Shown here: positions 63,822 through 64,000 of the stretch, piece by piece | How positions within the stretch are numbered: the stretch's first letter is position 1 | Layout of the letters: every line of letters begins with the position of its first letter | NCBI GenBank assembly: GCA_015698045.1 | Contig: BLAL01000011.1 | Span: 2,358,501-2,422,500 of the forward strand | Length of the DNA stretch: 64,000 nt | Direction of reading: 5' to 3' | Origin: Rhizophagus clarus | Taxonomy: Eukaryota > Glomeromycota > Glomeromycetes > Glomerales > Glomeraceae | Translations under genes and position numbers: made by a program | The notes under the pieces: model-generated | Databases searched by the model: none | What the model was told of the DNA's origin: nothing | The model's input: only the letters and a program-made list of their open reading frames with translations

Positions 63822-64000
63822 TTTTGGTATTGAAAATACACATATATTTATTAGAAAAAAGATAGGATACAAAATATCACTTTTATTCTATATACAGTGC
63901 TTCTAGTAAAATTACCAGTCCAAATATCTACCACATCTATTAAAATTATTATTTTCTTTATCATTTTTTAAACTTAATGATTTTAATATTAAATTTACTT
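63822..64000. repeat. Possible minus-strand A-tailed end and a lone Tc1-like terminus
   Basis: Read on the minus strand, 63900 to 63811 resembles a transcript end: CTAATAAATATATG followed some 20 nt later by a run of about 14 A. At 63896, after TATATA, CAGTGCTTCTAGTAAAATT resembles a Tc1/mariner end, but the partner would lie beyond the window. Both calls are tentative. Confidence 0.25.

Overview
This looks like a gene-dense stretch of a fungal nuclear genome. It is very AT-rich, genes carry many short introns (about 50-150 bp) with GTAAGT/GTATGT-type donors and TAG/CAG acceptors, homopolymer A and T runs are frequent, and the gene set is fungal: SIN3, TFIIB, TFIIIC tau55-like, CIA1, TAH18, OCA1, CDC4-type myosin light chain, ISY1, SPP1, carboxypeptidase Y. 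An intronless, extremely AT-rich tyrosine-kinase-like gene, a BuGZ/ZNF207 orthologue and one AT-AC intron with minor-spliceosome signals point to an early-diverging fungus. An arbuscular mycorrhizal species (Glomeromycotina, Rhizophagus-like) is my best guess. That guess is inference, not proof.

Layout. Bases 1-2.7 kb are AT-rich repeat sequence with three small inverted-repeat elements. From 2.9 to 53.4 kb there are 24 recognisable genes on both strands: WD40 protein (+), BuGZ-like (-), SIN3 (-), TFIIIC5-like (+), glutaredoxin-like (-), SBP1-like RNA-binding protein (+), OCA1-like (-), CIA1 (+), eS30 (+), TFIIB (-), VPS26 (-), TAH18 (-), eL13 (+), GPI14/PIG-M (-), EXO70 (+), CDC4-like light chain (-), ISY1 (-), SPP1-like PHD protein (+), TKL-like kinase (+), carboxypeptidase Y-like (-), an orphan single-span membrane protein (-), LPL1/ROG1-like lipase (+) and a stomatin-like protein (-). 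One further 48-codon ORF is doubtful. Many genes are in divergent pairs with short shared promoters (SIN3/TFIIIC5, OCA1/CIA1, TAH18/eL13, GPI14/EXO70, ISY1/SPP1).

From 53.4 kb to the end no intact gene is visible. This part is a repeat island: an A-tailed GC-richer repeat, a pyrimidine-strand-biased block inside a diverged inverted-repeat element, an A-tailed broken coding remnant, and a readable stack of non-autonomous DNA transposons between 57.8 and 63.5 kb. In that stack a pogo/mariner-like element is interrupted by two hAT-like elements and a Tc1-like element, and the Tc1-like element is itself interrupted by another hAT-like element. Target-site duplications support each step.

How the genes relate. 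Most are housekeeping: chromatin and transcription (SIN3, SPP1-like, TFIIB, TFIIIC5), splicing (ISY1), translation (eS30, eL13, SBP1-like), cytosolic iron-sulphur assembly (CIA1, TAH18), membrane traffic and cytokinesis (VPS26, EXO70, CDC4-like), GPI anchors (GPI14) and vacuolar proteolysis. I found no clustered defence, toxin or secondary-metabolite system. The most unusual signals are the AT-AC intron, several start codons isolated on their own 3-nt exons, the transposon stratigraphy, and a minisatellite whose units look like exon-intron pairs.
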